From the NCBI GenBank assembly GCA_964020085.1, contig OZ026598.1, positions 17,657,201-17,721,200 of the forward strand: 64,000 nt of DNA, given 5' to 3'. Below the pieces are notes generated by a model, which had not been told where the DNA came from, searched no databases, and saw nothing but the letters and a program-made list of their open reading frames with translations. Made by a program: the position numbers and the translations under genes. This stretch comes from Micromussa lordhowensis. Taxonomy: Eukaryota > Cnidaria > Anthozoa > Scleractinia > Lobophylliidae. Position 1 is the first letter of the stretch. The number at the start of each line of letters is the position of its first letter. Of the stretch, positions 1-10,643 are shown piece after piece.

Positions 1-559
1 CATGCGAACGACCGAAAAAGCGCACAATTTCTAGTTCTCCTCGAGTGAAATTTGCATTTTGTAGGGAGAGTCGATTTTTTGCCGCTTATTCCCGTGAAAC
101 TGAATATTTCAAAAAACTAACCCTATTTCACTTTGTTACATACCCCAAGCTTGCTGTAGACACAAAATAACCCAAATCGATTTTCGGTCCGTGTCCGCGA
201 TTTTTAAAATTTTCTTTGATTTTTACTGACATTCACTCTTAATTGATAACCAAAGAGCCTACAATATCTGTTTTTCCCGGTGTTCCGGACGACACTGACC
301 TCTCTTTGCTGGTCCGTTCTGATGACGGGAAACATCCATGCAGGAGACCTGAGTTAAGTCGAGGCAATTACAAGAGTTAACACGATGCTGTATTTTAACT
401 ACCTGAAAAGTCAAGACAATAGCGTCTACTTCTTTAGGGGCTCAGGGTCCGAATTGCCGAAATTTTTTAGGTTGTTCTGAGCTCGCTCCACAAAATTGTT
501 TTTACGTTTCCCAAGGGTTGGCTATGCTAATAACGCTAGCCCTAACCTTAACAGTTCGA
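1..559. other. No gene recognised; intron of the PAN-domain gene
   Basis: If the PAN gene model is right, this is intronic sequence downstream of its second exon. I see no exon with matching phase, repeat or RNA gene in it. Confidence 0.4.
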
Positions 560-815
560 TATAAGAAAGAGATGGGACTCACCGAGCTCAGTTTTGAGTT
601 ATAAGAACTCAAAGCCAAAATTGAAAGCGTTCAGAGAGGTTCGACTGCTGTTACAGTACAATATTATGCCAGGAACGCAACCACAACTCGTTAACTAATG
701 ATTGGGCATTCCTTTGTCGATACCAACATTGCAACATCACTTGATAAAGAATGATAGAATTTATCCGTCAAAGTATAATTGATGGAAAGTGCTGGAAACT
801 GTCTCCAGCCTGACC
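560..815. repeat. Dispersed repeat shared with 52503-52765
   Basis: The word order TCACCGAGCTC, TTTTGAGTT, AACTCAAAGCCAAAATT, ACTAATGATTGGG, GCATCACTTG and CAAAGTATA recurs in the same order in intron 1 of the GPCR gene at 52.5-52.77 kb. By eye identity is around 70%. No terminal inverted repeats or coding potential were seen. It lies in an intron in both places, so it is probably an old, unclassified interspersed repeat. Confidence 0.6.
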
Positions 816-830
816 TAAACAATCACTGAC

Positions 831-1259
831 CTGTACAGAGCCATAGTATGTAGAGCCTTTCCTCCATTTAAAAGCTCCTGGCTCCGTTTGTCGTGTTTTG
901 CTATTTAGCTCGCATTTGAGTCGTTTGCCACTGTTGCCATCGAGATGAACATTAAAAGACTTGCAACTGTTATTTTCAATGCATTTCAGATGACAATCAA
1001 ACTCGTCAACAGCAGTAGTCGTCCTCATGACGTGACCGACTAAAGCGTGGTCTGAAAACAACAGAAAAATGAAAGTTTCATTAGTGTCCTATGAAGAGAT
1101 CCAAAGAAAACCAATGTCTAACAAGTCGCGATGTGTTTACTTACCGAGTTGAGTTTCAAAAACACTACCACAAAAGTCTTCGTTCGCCGCCACAAATATT
1201 ATAACCAGGAAAATGTTGAGAGTGACTATCGCCAACTGAGTATGCCAGAAAGTAGCCAT
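831..1259 (-). CDS. Secreted PAN/apple-domain protein, 5' exons only
   Basis: Two coding exons are visible on the minus strand: 1259-1145 (ATG at 1259-1257, donor GTAAGT) and 1051-831 (acceptor TTTTCAG, donor GTCAGT); phases agree (phase 1). Exon 1 gives a hydrophobic N-terminus (about 25 residues ending near VAAN) that looks like a signal peptide. Exon 2 encodes a cysteine-containing module beginning DHALVGHVM, with the FDCHLKCIENNSCKSFN core and a later CEL motif, the usual pattern of a PAN/apple adhesion domain. Such domains bind protein or carbohydrate and are very abundant in secreted cnidarian proteins. Later exons must lie beyond position 1, so the total architecture is unknown. A TATA-rich stretch at 1324-1334 lies about 65 bp upstream of the start and may be the promoter. 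The 2.4-kb tandem duplication begins about 200 bp upstream. The domain call is from motif recognition only. Confidence 0.72.
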
Positions 1260-1321
1260 TAGTGAGATCTGTTGTATCTTCCTTGTGTAAGGAGTAATAC
1301 TTCTTCGCCTTCGCCCTGCAA

Positions 1322-1336
1322 GTCATATATATATAG
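1322..1336 (-). promoter_or_regulatory. Possible TATA box of the PAN-domain gene
   Basis: An alternating TA run (CATATATATATAG) lies 65-75 bp upstream of the PAN gene ATG at 1259, a plausible TATA position for a short 5' UTR. There is no transcript support, and AT-rich runs are common here. Confidence 0.3.
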
Positions 1337-1461
1337 CTAATAAGCTGTCATCAAGTAATTTATCACAATGATAGACGAGGTCCATTTACCCATACAATAC
1401 TACTTGCGCAATTAGGTAGATCACTGAGTATAAGGTGACGGATATGTCTCGATGTTCATTA

Positions 1462-3850
1462 CAATTCTCAGATGAAAAATTAAATGAAACGTTAAGCAGA
1501 GCGACACAACGAAAAAGTGAACTTGACTTAAAGCACTATTAGCCTATTATTAGCCTTTTTTAGGCATAGAACAAAATATTTTAATACGCAGCGTTCTTGA
1601 GGGTAGCGATTGCGCAAAACAGTGTAATATATACGTAGGATAAGTTGACAGGTCCTTGAAACGTTTGTTAATGATATTTAAAAACGTTCGTTATAGTGCT
1701 TTAGTTTGGATAAAGAGGGTGATTTCCCTGCCTTCAGAGGAAACTATTTTTACAAACGGAATGAGTTCAGGCATATTAGTACAAGTATGATCATGGAAAG
1801 GAAGATGATGTTTACGATTGCATCGTACCTCTTCATGTTAAATGAAAGCTGGACTAGACATATGTGGGGAGAATTCCTATTACAGAGCTACTGAGCGAAG
1901 CAAAGACAAACATCATTCATTATTAATTCAATTCGTAAGTCATTTCTGTTTTCACATGCCTGAGCGTGTTGTATTATTCGAATTTCTTTATATTTTTTGC
2001 TGTTTAAAATCAAGAATACGATTAAATTTTTCCACGAAAATTTAAGCTTACAATCATAGGAAAAACAAAATTTAAACCCCATTTCTGTTTCATTATGATA
2101 TGATTAGGATTAACTTTATATTAGTCAAATTGTGAATCTTACCTTTGTTTATTTAAAACCATTAACTAATTGAAATACATGGATTAAAATGAAATTTGTT
2201 GATCATAACTAAATTTCAAATCACTAAGTCTTGAATTTTATGAGTGAATGACATTGAGAAGAAACCACTTTGTTTTTCGATTTATATATGTCTGTATGGA
2301 AAGCAAAGAACGAGACCGACTTTGGGCTAAACCATATCCATTATTTATAACCTGGTTTTGGCAATTAAGCTATTAACCAATTCTGGTATATTGGATTACT
2401 TCGGAAATAACAAAAACAATTCAGGTTTAATATTCATGCAGATATTCTTATTCAAAGAGAAGGACTCGCTTTTTATCCCTCTTAAAAATCAACAGGACAC
2501 CAGAGTTTGTTTTAGTTTGAGTTATTTCTCATTTTCTCATGCAGCGAAAGAACTAGGGAAATCTGTTTTCAACTACTCGAAGTAGTTTCGACATAGGAAA
2601 TATGAGCTTCCGCGACAGTAGGAAATGTGAGCTGATGGAAGCTATCCCATAACATAAATGCAAACATAAACATTCCTACTCAAGGCACTTGCCAAAGATG
2701 TTTCAACATGTGGCGTCATTGAGGCCGTGTGGAAGTTTGTCGTAGTGAACGGCACTAAGCACTACCAACAAATAATTGCATTTGGACATTGTTACCAAAG
2801 AGGCTCACATCTTTTAATTATAGTTCATCTTGACCATTCATCAACTTTGTTTTTATAAGCAATCACTATTAAGCTCACAAGACAGTTGCACCTGCTACGA
2901 GAAAACTACCTTTGAGACTATTTTTTCCAACTCGACTAGCTCTCTTAAAGTTATTAGCTCCCTGGTCCTACGACACTGCTATAAGTGCTATAATGTACAC
3001 CGCTTTAATCTCTCGTAAAAGTATACTGTTCACAGCCACGACCAGTTCTCTGTTCTTCAATGTTTGTTTGCTCTTGTGCAGCTGTCCATGACAGACTGTT
3101 GCCAAACATTCTGCACCGCATTAAAACTATCCACTATTCCCAGTAAGATGTGATGTGATGTGATGGTGGAATCTCTCCTAGGAAAACAACTTTTTTTCTT
3201 TTTAATGTGGTCGCTAATGAGAGTTCGTTTTTGTTAGCAAACAGCCCCAGTTGCAATCACTTTCTTTAAGAATCCAAGGCAGTCGTTTTCGTGAGCTTTG
3301 ACGGTATCTCAAAGATAGGGAATCTGTACAAAGTAGAAAACGAGGAAAACCTTAAACCGGGGAAGCTTTAAAACGAACTTAGAAACATAAAGACGACAAC
3401 CTTTAAGGGGGCCGAGACTGGGTTAACGAATCTGCGCATGTGCAAGCTATACATACGCCCACTTGATTCTACTATCTATTAAAGAACCAACAGCGAGCTG
3501 TAGGAAATTTCAAATTCCTTCAAAAAAAGTGCGGCGGCCGGTCATGGAGACACTGTGGTCGTGGAGATATTTCTCATTACAATTCCCTTTTTTATGTTTT
3601 GAATTTCAAGCACAACTTAATTCCATAGTTTATGAACCAATCGGATGCGAGCAGATAACTTGAGCGTATGTCCAGAATAAAGCCTTCAGCCGGAATAACA
3701 AATTCGTTGTTAAAAACTAATCCGTTGACATCTTTCTTTAGAATTGGGTATCAGTCATTCTGATTATAGTTCATGATTTCTGAGCGACATGTGGTTGAGT
3801 AAGAAATCCGAGAAAGTTAAATTAAGCTCCTGGCATAGCTTGCTCGTGCG
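1462..3850. repeat. Tandem segmental duplication, copy A (~2.39 kb)
   Basis: Starts at ATTCTCAGATGAAA near 1464 and is followed head-to-tail by copy B, which starts with the same word near 3853. Homology runs through to the shared words ending CTCCTGGCATAGCTTGC (near 3842 and 6248). Long stretches are identical, for example 2051-2490 against 4449-4890. The offset drifts from 2389 to about 2406 bp through small indels. No convincing coding exon was found inside; the short open frames have poor codon character and differ by frame breaks. Lies immediately upstream of the minus-strand PAN gene. Confidence 0.93.
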
Positions 3851-6256
3851 TAATTCTCAGATGAAATATTAAATGAAAAGTTAAGCAGGGCGACACAGGA
3901 AAAGTGAACTTGACTTAATGCAATATATCGGTTGGCCACTATCAGTCTTTTTTAGGCATAGACCAAAATATTTTAATACGCAGCGTTCTTGAGGGTAGCG
4001 ATTGCGCAAAAACAGTGTAATATATACGTAGGATAAGTTGACAGGTCCTTGAAACGTTTGTTAATGACATTAAAAAAACGTTCATTAAAGTGCTTTAGCT
4101 TCGATAAAGAGGGTGATTTCCCTGTCCTCAGAGGAAACTATTTTTACAAAAGGAATGAGTTCAGTCATATTAGTAGAAGTATGATTATGGAAAGGAAGGT
4201 GATGTTTACGATTGCATCGTACCTCTTCATGTTAAATGAAAGCTGGACTAGACATATGTGGGGAGAATTCCTATTACAGAGCTACTGAGCGAAGCAAAGA
4301 CAAACATCATTCATTATTAACTCAATTCGTAAGTCATTTCTGTTTTCACATGCCTGCCGAGCGTGTTGTATTATTCGAATTTATTTATATTTTTTTGCTG
4401 TTTAAAATCAAGAATACGATTGGATTTTTCCACGAAAATTTAAGCTTACAATCATAGGAAAAACGAAATTTAAACCCCATTTCTGTTTCATTATGATATG
4501 ATTAGGATTAACTTTATATTAGTCAAATTGTGAATCTTACCTTTGTTTATTTAAAACCATTAACTAATTGAAATACATGGATTAAAATGAAATTTGTTGA
4601 TCATAACTAAATTTCAAATCACTAAGTCTTGAATTTTATGAGTGAATGACATTGAGAAGAAACCACTTTGTTTTTCGATTTATATATGTCTGTATGGAAA
4701 GCAAAGAACGAGACCGACTTTGGGCTAAACCATATCCATTATTTATAACCTGGTTTTGGCAATTAAGCTATTAACCAATTCTGGTATATTGGATTACTTC
4801 GGAAATAACAAAAACAATTCAGGTTTAATATTCATGCAGATATTCTTATTCAAAGAGAAGGACTCGCTTTTTATCCCTCTTAAAAATCAACAGGACACCA
4901 GCGTTTGTTTTAGTTTGAGTTATTTCTCATTTTCTCATGCAGCGAAAGAACTTAGGGAAATCAGTTTTCAACTACTCGAAGTAGTTTCGACATAGGAAAT
5001 ATGAGCTTCCGCGACAGTAGGAAATGTGAGCTGATGGAAGCTATCCCATAACATAATGATGCAAACATAAACATTCCTACCCAAGGCACTTGCCAAAGAT
5101 GTTTTAACATGTGGCGTCATTGAGGCCGTGTGGAAGTTTGTCGTAGTGAACGGCACTAAGCACTACCAACAAATAATTGCATTTGGACATTGTTACCAAA
5201 GAGGCTCACATCTTTTAATTATAGTTCATCTTGACCATTCATCAACTTTGTTTTTATAAGCAATCAATGAAGCTCACAAAACAGTTGCACCTGCTACCAG
5301 AAAGCTACCTTTGCGACTATTTTTTCCAACTCGACTAGCTCTCTTAAAGTTATTAGCTCCTTGATCCTCAGACGCTGCTATAAGTGCTATAATGTACACC
5401 GCTTTAATCTCTCGTAAAAGTATACTGTTCACAGCCACGACCAGTTCTCTGTTCTTCAATGTTTGTTTGCTCTTGTGCAGCTGTCCATGACAGACTGTTG
5501 CCAAACATTCCGCACCGCATTAAAACTATCCACTATTCCCAGTAAGATAAGATGTGATGTGATGTGATGGTGGAATCTCTCCTAGGAAAACAACTTTTTT
5601 TCTTTTTAATGTGGTCGCTAATGAGAGTTCGTTTTTGTTAAGAAACAGCCCCAGTTGCAATCACTTTCTTTAAGAATCCAAGGCAGCCGTTTTCGTGAGC
5701 TTTGACGGTATCTCAAAGATAGCTAGGGAATCTGTACAAAAGTAGAAAACGAGGGAAACCTTAAACCGGGGAAGCTCTAAAGCGAAGAAACATAAAGACG
5801 ACAACCTTTAAGGGGGCCGAGACTGCGTTAACGAATCTGCGCATGTGCAAGGTATACATACGCCCACTTGATTCTACTATCTATTAAAGAACCGACAGCG
5901 AGCTCTAGGAAAATTTCAAATTCCTTCAAAAAAAGTGCGGCGGCCGGTCATGGAGACACTGTGGTCGTGGAGATATTTCTCATTACAATTCCCTTTTTTA
6001 TGTTTTGAATTCCAAGCACAACTTAATTCCATAGTTTATGAACTAATCGGATGCGAGCAGATAACTTGAGCGTATGTCCAGAATAAAGCCTTCAGCCGGA
6101 ATAACAAATTCGTTGTTAAAAACTAATCCGTTGACATCTTTCTTTAGAATTGGGTATCAGTCATTCTGATTATAGTTAATGATTTCTGAGCGACATGTAG
6201 TTCAGTAAGAAATCCGAGAAAGTTAAATTAAGCTCCTGGCATAGCTTGCAAGTGCG
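3851..6256. repeat. Tandem segmental duplication, copy B (~2.4 kb)
   Basis: Second copy, in the same orientation. It differs from A by scattered substitutions and small indels, such as one extra GATAA/GATGT step in the GATGT microsatellite near 5546 (A: near 3148) and a shortened AACTTAGAAAC segment near 5780. Homology ends near 6256, after which the sequence is unique. High identity and head-to-tail arrangement imply a recent unequal exchange or replication slip rather than two transposon insertions. Confidence 0.93.
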
Positions 6257-8100
6257 CCGAAACGTGAAATTATGCCTTTAAAACCGGGGGATTCTTTAAA
6301 GTGGGGAAACTTTAAAACGAGGAATCATTGTATATAGTGAAAAACAAGTCAAACAGGGAATCTTTTTCTACGCAGCGAGCAAAGTGGAAAGTAGATGTTC
6401 GTAGTCTCTCTTTAATTTATACCTCGCAAACCTCTCTCTACAAGTTAGCATTTGGACCAATTTGAGATCAGTATTGTAAAGGAGCTGGTAGTTCTAAGTA
6501 TCCATGGAAACGATAAGATTGTGAGACAGCTATAGCGCTTTAAATAGCCCGTGGTTTTCCCCTCGGATAGAAGCGTTGATTAAAAGAAAAGGATGCTACA
6601 ACAGCGACAGAAAATATAGATATCAAGAATAGTACTTTTCCGCCATTCACGCGTGTTTTGAAGAGAAAACGAAGGGATGTCAGCCAGCTAGTTGAGAAAT
6701 AACAGTGAACGCATGCTTGATTTTAAAAACAGGTACCAAAAATTCATCTTCAACTCATAAGTTATTCATTGCTTGTGGATCGACGTTTGAAAGTCTCACT
6801 AAAACCGTGAGTCTTGCGATCTTAAGGAATATAATCACAAGTGAGTTTTGAATGAGGCAAATATTGAAAGCTTTTAGTCGATTTAACACTCAGGTGGGAG
6901 AGTAGCACAGCGAGTGCTCGGAAGGATTCGTTATTTTGGCCTGAGATGAAAAGCCTGTGGTGGAAATAGCTTTGCTAGTAAAGGGTAAGTAACGGGTTGA
7001 ATAAGGAACTCTCCTCCGAAATCCCTAACTTGTAACTGATTGTAAGCCAGGGATTTCGCCGCAGAACATTGTTCAGCCGGTTTTACAACTGATAATTGTA
7101 GTCTTCTTTCTGGGCTTGTGACACAAAACGAAACGAGAAGCTTCTGTTAAAAACACACATTTTGGTCGTCTAATGGTGAACACAAAGCGAATGCGATACA
7201 CAGGAAGAGAAACTGAAAAGCACTGATGAAATAGACAGCAAAAAGGGGAACCTCGGGGAAATATGAACCAAATTTGAATGAAGAACAAATTTTGCAAGCT
7301 AACTTTACTGTAAATACGATCACTGTGTTAGTACTGAGCTTTGAAGACTTTTAAATCATCAACAGGTCATCTTTTCTCTGATATATTCAAAGTGAATTTG
7401 AATTTTGCCGGTACCACTGTCTGTTGTTACGTGTGGTTTAATTTTTATATTTCTAATAGTTGTCTAATTCATATGGCGAGTGAAAACACGAACGAAAGCG
7501 ACTTAAACCAACTTTTTACTATAACTTTGGCGTCTCACTTCAAAATATTTGATTTAAAAATGAAATATGAATATTTTATACGCGGTAGATGTTATTCGAG
7601 CAAGAATCAACGCTTTCTGAAAACGTTCAGTGAAACATTTTAAAGTTTCGCTTGGTTACAAAATAGTGGTGCAAATAGCTACAAAAAATTACCGCCATCC
7701 GCTAATAGTATTCCGCTTTCCCTGCATTTGCCGAACTTCTGAAACAGCTTAGAGGAAAATGCCAATGCACAGATCCCACATAACGGTCGAACAAAACATT
7801 CTGATTTTCCTAATTTCAAAACAATTTATCCAATTTGGTGTTTGTACCTAGAAGTTTGTATTTTGGTTATTATGAGAAAAATTCTAACTGTCCCAAAACA
7901 TCTGAACGGGTATATAGCATTACAATCCCTTAGAGCTTTGAAAGAAAAGTATTACATATCAAACTTATTGCCCTTGAAGGTGAACATTTGCCTCCACTGG
8001 CGTCCAGGACAACGCGGACACAAGTTTTCGTTACTGCGCTTGCGTATTAATATCTCACAGGGCAAGGCTGGGAAAGTAATGTTTAACTGGGTAGAAAATA
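6257..8100. other. Intergenic stretch, no gene recognised
   Basis: AT-rich sequence. The open frames here (a 100-codon one at 7341-7643, an 87-codon one at 7842-8105) lack recognisable domains, splice context or conserved motifs. No clear terminal inverted repeats were seen. Confidence 0.4.
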
Positions 8101-8107
8101 AATAAAC

Positions 8108-8625
8108 ATGGCGGCCAGAGCGAAGAGAGAATCTGCAGCGCTAAATCGGTATGTAGACGAGGTTTTGTTAGAAATGTCATCCCAAAAAAATAAAAAAATA
8201 AAAAAAACTGATCGTAAACTTTATCCTGTCGTTGCGACAGACGTGGAAAAGGTCGGAAAGCGAAGGAAAATTCACTATGTGGGATATAGCGAACGGAAAT
8301 TCAGGCTACACGACGAGTGTCACTGGTAGCCATACGATACTGAGAATAGCAACCCTCCTTTCCAGCGGATCATGTGGAATCTCTTCGTATTTCTTCTAGT
8401 ACTTCTGTTGAGGACCGTACGGAATTAGTCCATGGAGAACTGTATCGTGCAATAAAAAGAAAATTGTATTCTGCCCAAAAGGATGATCCAAGAGTGACGA
8501 AATTCGAATTGATCAGGATGTGTTTGATGAAGGACTGGCATTAGCAGGGAAGCCAAGGAAAGAAAGAGGCAAGACTCTCTATCGAATCGACTCCATTGAG
8601 AATTTAAACCACTTCGGTGAACACA
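8108..8625 (+). pseudogene. Broken chromo/Tudor-knot-like gene relic
   Basis: ATGGCGGCC at 8108 in good initiation context opens a 73-codon frame: a basic N-terminus with a Lys-rich stretch, then KRRKIHYVGYSE, which resembles the Tudor-knot/chromo barrel signature (K-IHY-GYS). The frame then breaks. Conceptual coding continues from about 8405 (EDRTELVHGELYRAIKRKL) and, after a one-base shift near 8500, as RIDQDVFDEGLALAGKP through about 8620. I recall similar multi-copy uncharacterised proteins in cnidarian genomes, but cannot verify that here. At least two frame disruptions and the absence of introns suggest a retrocopy or a dead gene of a mobile or expanded family. Confidence 0.5.
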
Positions 8626-9028
8626 TTACTTACTTGTTTATTTCGTAAGTAAACCAAGGCAATTTATCCCCTTTTGGACCACTTGTTTCTTCGCCAAAAT
8701 CATTTTACACATTCACCGCCACCGCGAGAAGAGCCAGCGAAGACAAAGTCACCAGCCCGTAAACTTTGAGTCCCATTTTCCGAACCCAAACAATATTCAA
8801 ACCTCATGTATTATACATCAAATTGCGCCAAATTTATTCCTCTTTTCATATTTTGCGGTAATGACCAGTTTTAAGCATGCGCTTTAAAGTTCTATCCCCA
8901 GACTCTTCAACCAGTGCTTGAATGTGGCATGAACGCCTCTTCGAAATGTGTGAATCGCTAGCCAAAAGTCTAAAATACCGAACGAAATATTTTAATAATT
9001 GCCTTCAAATGCAGTGGTATAGAAAGCC

Positions 9029-9186
9029 TATAGATCGTTTTCACGTGACGTAACCGCTTTCTAAAATCCAAAACTAAAGAGCCATCATAGTTTTTATCCT
9101 TATGAGGCATAAGAGACGATATATTTATATCTGTTTACAATTTTACAGCTCCATAGCGTGCTTCGTTTGGAAACCAGAGCACTTTG

Positions 9187-9219
<33 letters not shown>

Positions 9220-9617
9220 CTACGATCGCATTTGTCGAAAAATATTTACCTATCTCACGATTTGTAGCCTTTTTAGAAGTTAGAGCATTGGGAAAAGTGC
9301 TTATGTAAATGCTTGTTTGTTAAGTACAGATAGTCAGTCGCCTAGATAGCCAATGTAAGTTCCAGATGTTTACACCATTTTCCGGCCGCCATGTTGGTGC
9401 ACATCTGATGTGCACCAACATGGCGTTTCCATACTGAGCTCTGTAAATTTCTGCGAAACATTTTGACGGATATCTGCGGTTTGGGAAAACACGCAGACCT
9501 AAAACTCGGAGAAGTGTCTTCTTTATTTAGTTCCAATAGGATCACAATTTCTTGACTCTATCCACTGAATGGTTTTCGATTTATTTTTTTATTGCGTGAC
9601 AGTGAAAACGATCTATA
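9029..9617. mobile_element. Non-autonomous DNA transposon (MITE), TIR TATAGATCGTTTTCAC
   Basis: Left end TATAGATCGTTTTCACGTGAC and right end GTGACAGTGAAAACGATCTATA are inverted copies. The interior has no transposase. Near the centre is an almost perfect palindrome (9388-9425) of about 18-bp arms reading CGCCATGTTGGTGCACATC outward. TA-rich ends suggest insertion at TA. Confidence 0.75.
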
Positions 9618-9837
9618 CACATTAGTTTCATAAACTAAAGGTAAGAAAGATAGCGACTCAAACGGAATACTCGAAAAAGAAGAAAATGTTCGAAAATTAG
9701 CGTAGTTTTGACTGACCCCGGACTGCGTGACATGTCACGAAAATCTGTAGAGGCAGATGTTAACCGTAAGTTTGATATGGGTTTGTTGATCGCATGATCC
9801 GGGACTATTTACCATCACCAAACCTTTCGAAATTGCG

Positions 9838-10359
9838 CAGGGAACTGGGGCGAGTTTCAAATTTCAACCAATCGACCACCACATGAAAGATCACGTTGAG
9901 AGAAGTCATTTGACCAAGTTTGATGCTTTAAGGGTGAGCAGAGACCAAGTTATGGACCTTGAAACATGGTTCAAAATCCATACAAACGTCCCTAATGTTG
10001 AGAGATCGTCCCCCCAAAACCATATAAACTCTTAAAGTTTTTTATGATTTCTGTGATACTCTTAAAATCGGCAACCATACGTGATTTTCATCTGAGCTTT
10101 TTTCAAATGGTAGGTGAATGACGGGATTTTTCAGTTGTCACAAAAACTTAAGAGTTTATATGGTTTTGGGGGACGCTGTCTCAACATTAGAGACGTTTGC
10201 AGTGTATGGATTTTGAACCATGTTTCAAGGTCCATAACTTGGTCTCTGTTCACCCTAAAAGCATCAAACTTGGTCAAATAACTTCTCTCAACGCGATCTT
10301 TCATGTGGTTGTGTCAGTTTATCGATTTGTTAAAATTCGAAACTCGCCCCAGTTCCCTG
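9838..10359. mobile_element. Foldback element with ~200-bp inverted arms
   Basis: Left arm 9838-10035 (CAGGGAACTGGGGCGAG to ATATAAACTCTTAA) and right arm 10148-10359 (TTAAGAGTTTATATGG to CTCGCCCCAGTTCCCTG) are inverted copies of each other with modest divergence, separated by ~110 bp of unique DNA. Recognisable words in both arms include GACCAAGTTATGGACCTTGA and CCATGTTTCAAGGTCC. No coding potential was seen. Structure is that of a foldback or long-TIR non-autonomous transposon. Confidence 0.85.
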
Positions 10360-10643
10360 TCTGTAAACATCGCAAACATTCCCTTTTATTCTGCGACTAA
10401 TTTGTGCTTGGCAAAAAAAAAAAACTGTAACGACAACTTAAAGCAGGAGAAAAACCATGCTTTATTCTCTACGATATTTGAGATACATTTCAATTAAATT
10501 ATATTACTGCGGATAAATGAGAATTAAGTCGTTAAAACACGATTCATGATAGTTATTTCATATACAGACTGTAAGTTTACAGTTTTTTAAATAATCTAAA
10601 AGCTGACATTCCTTTTTAATTTCTTTATAGGGGACTTCGTATT

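Noticed and set aside
2358..4995. 75-79-codon frames repeated in both tandem copies
   Set aside because: No recognised motif; they persist only because the duplication is recent, and end differently in the two copies.
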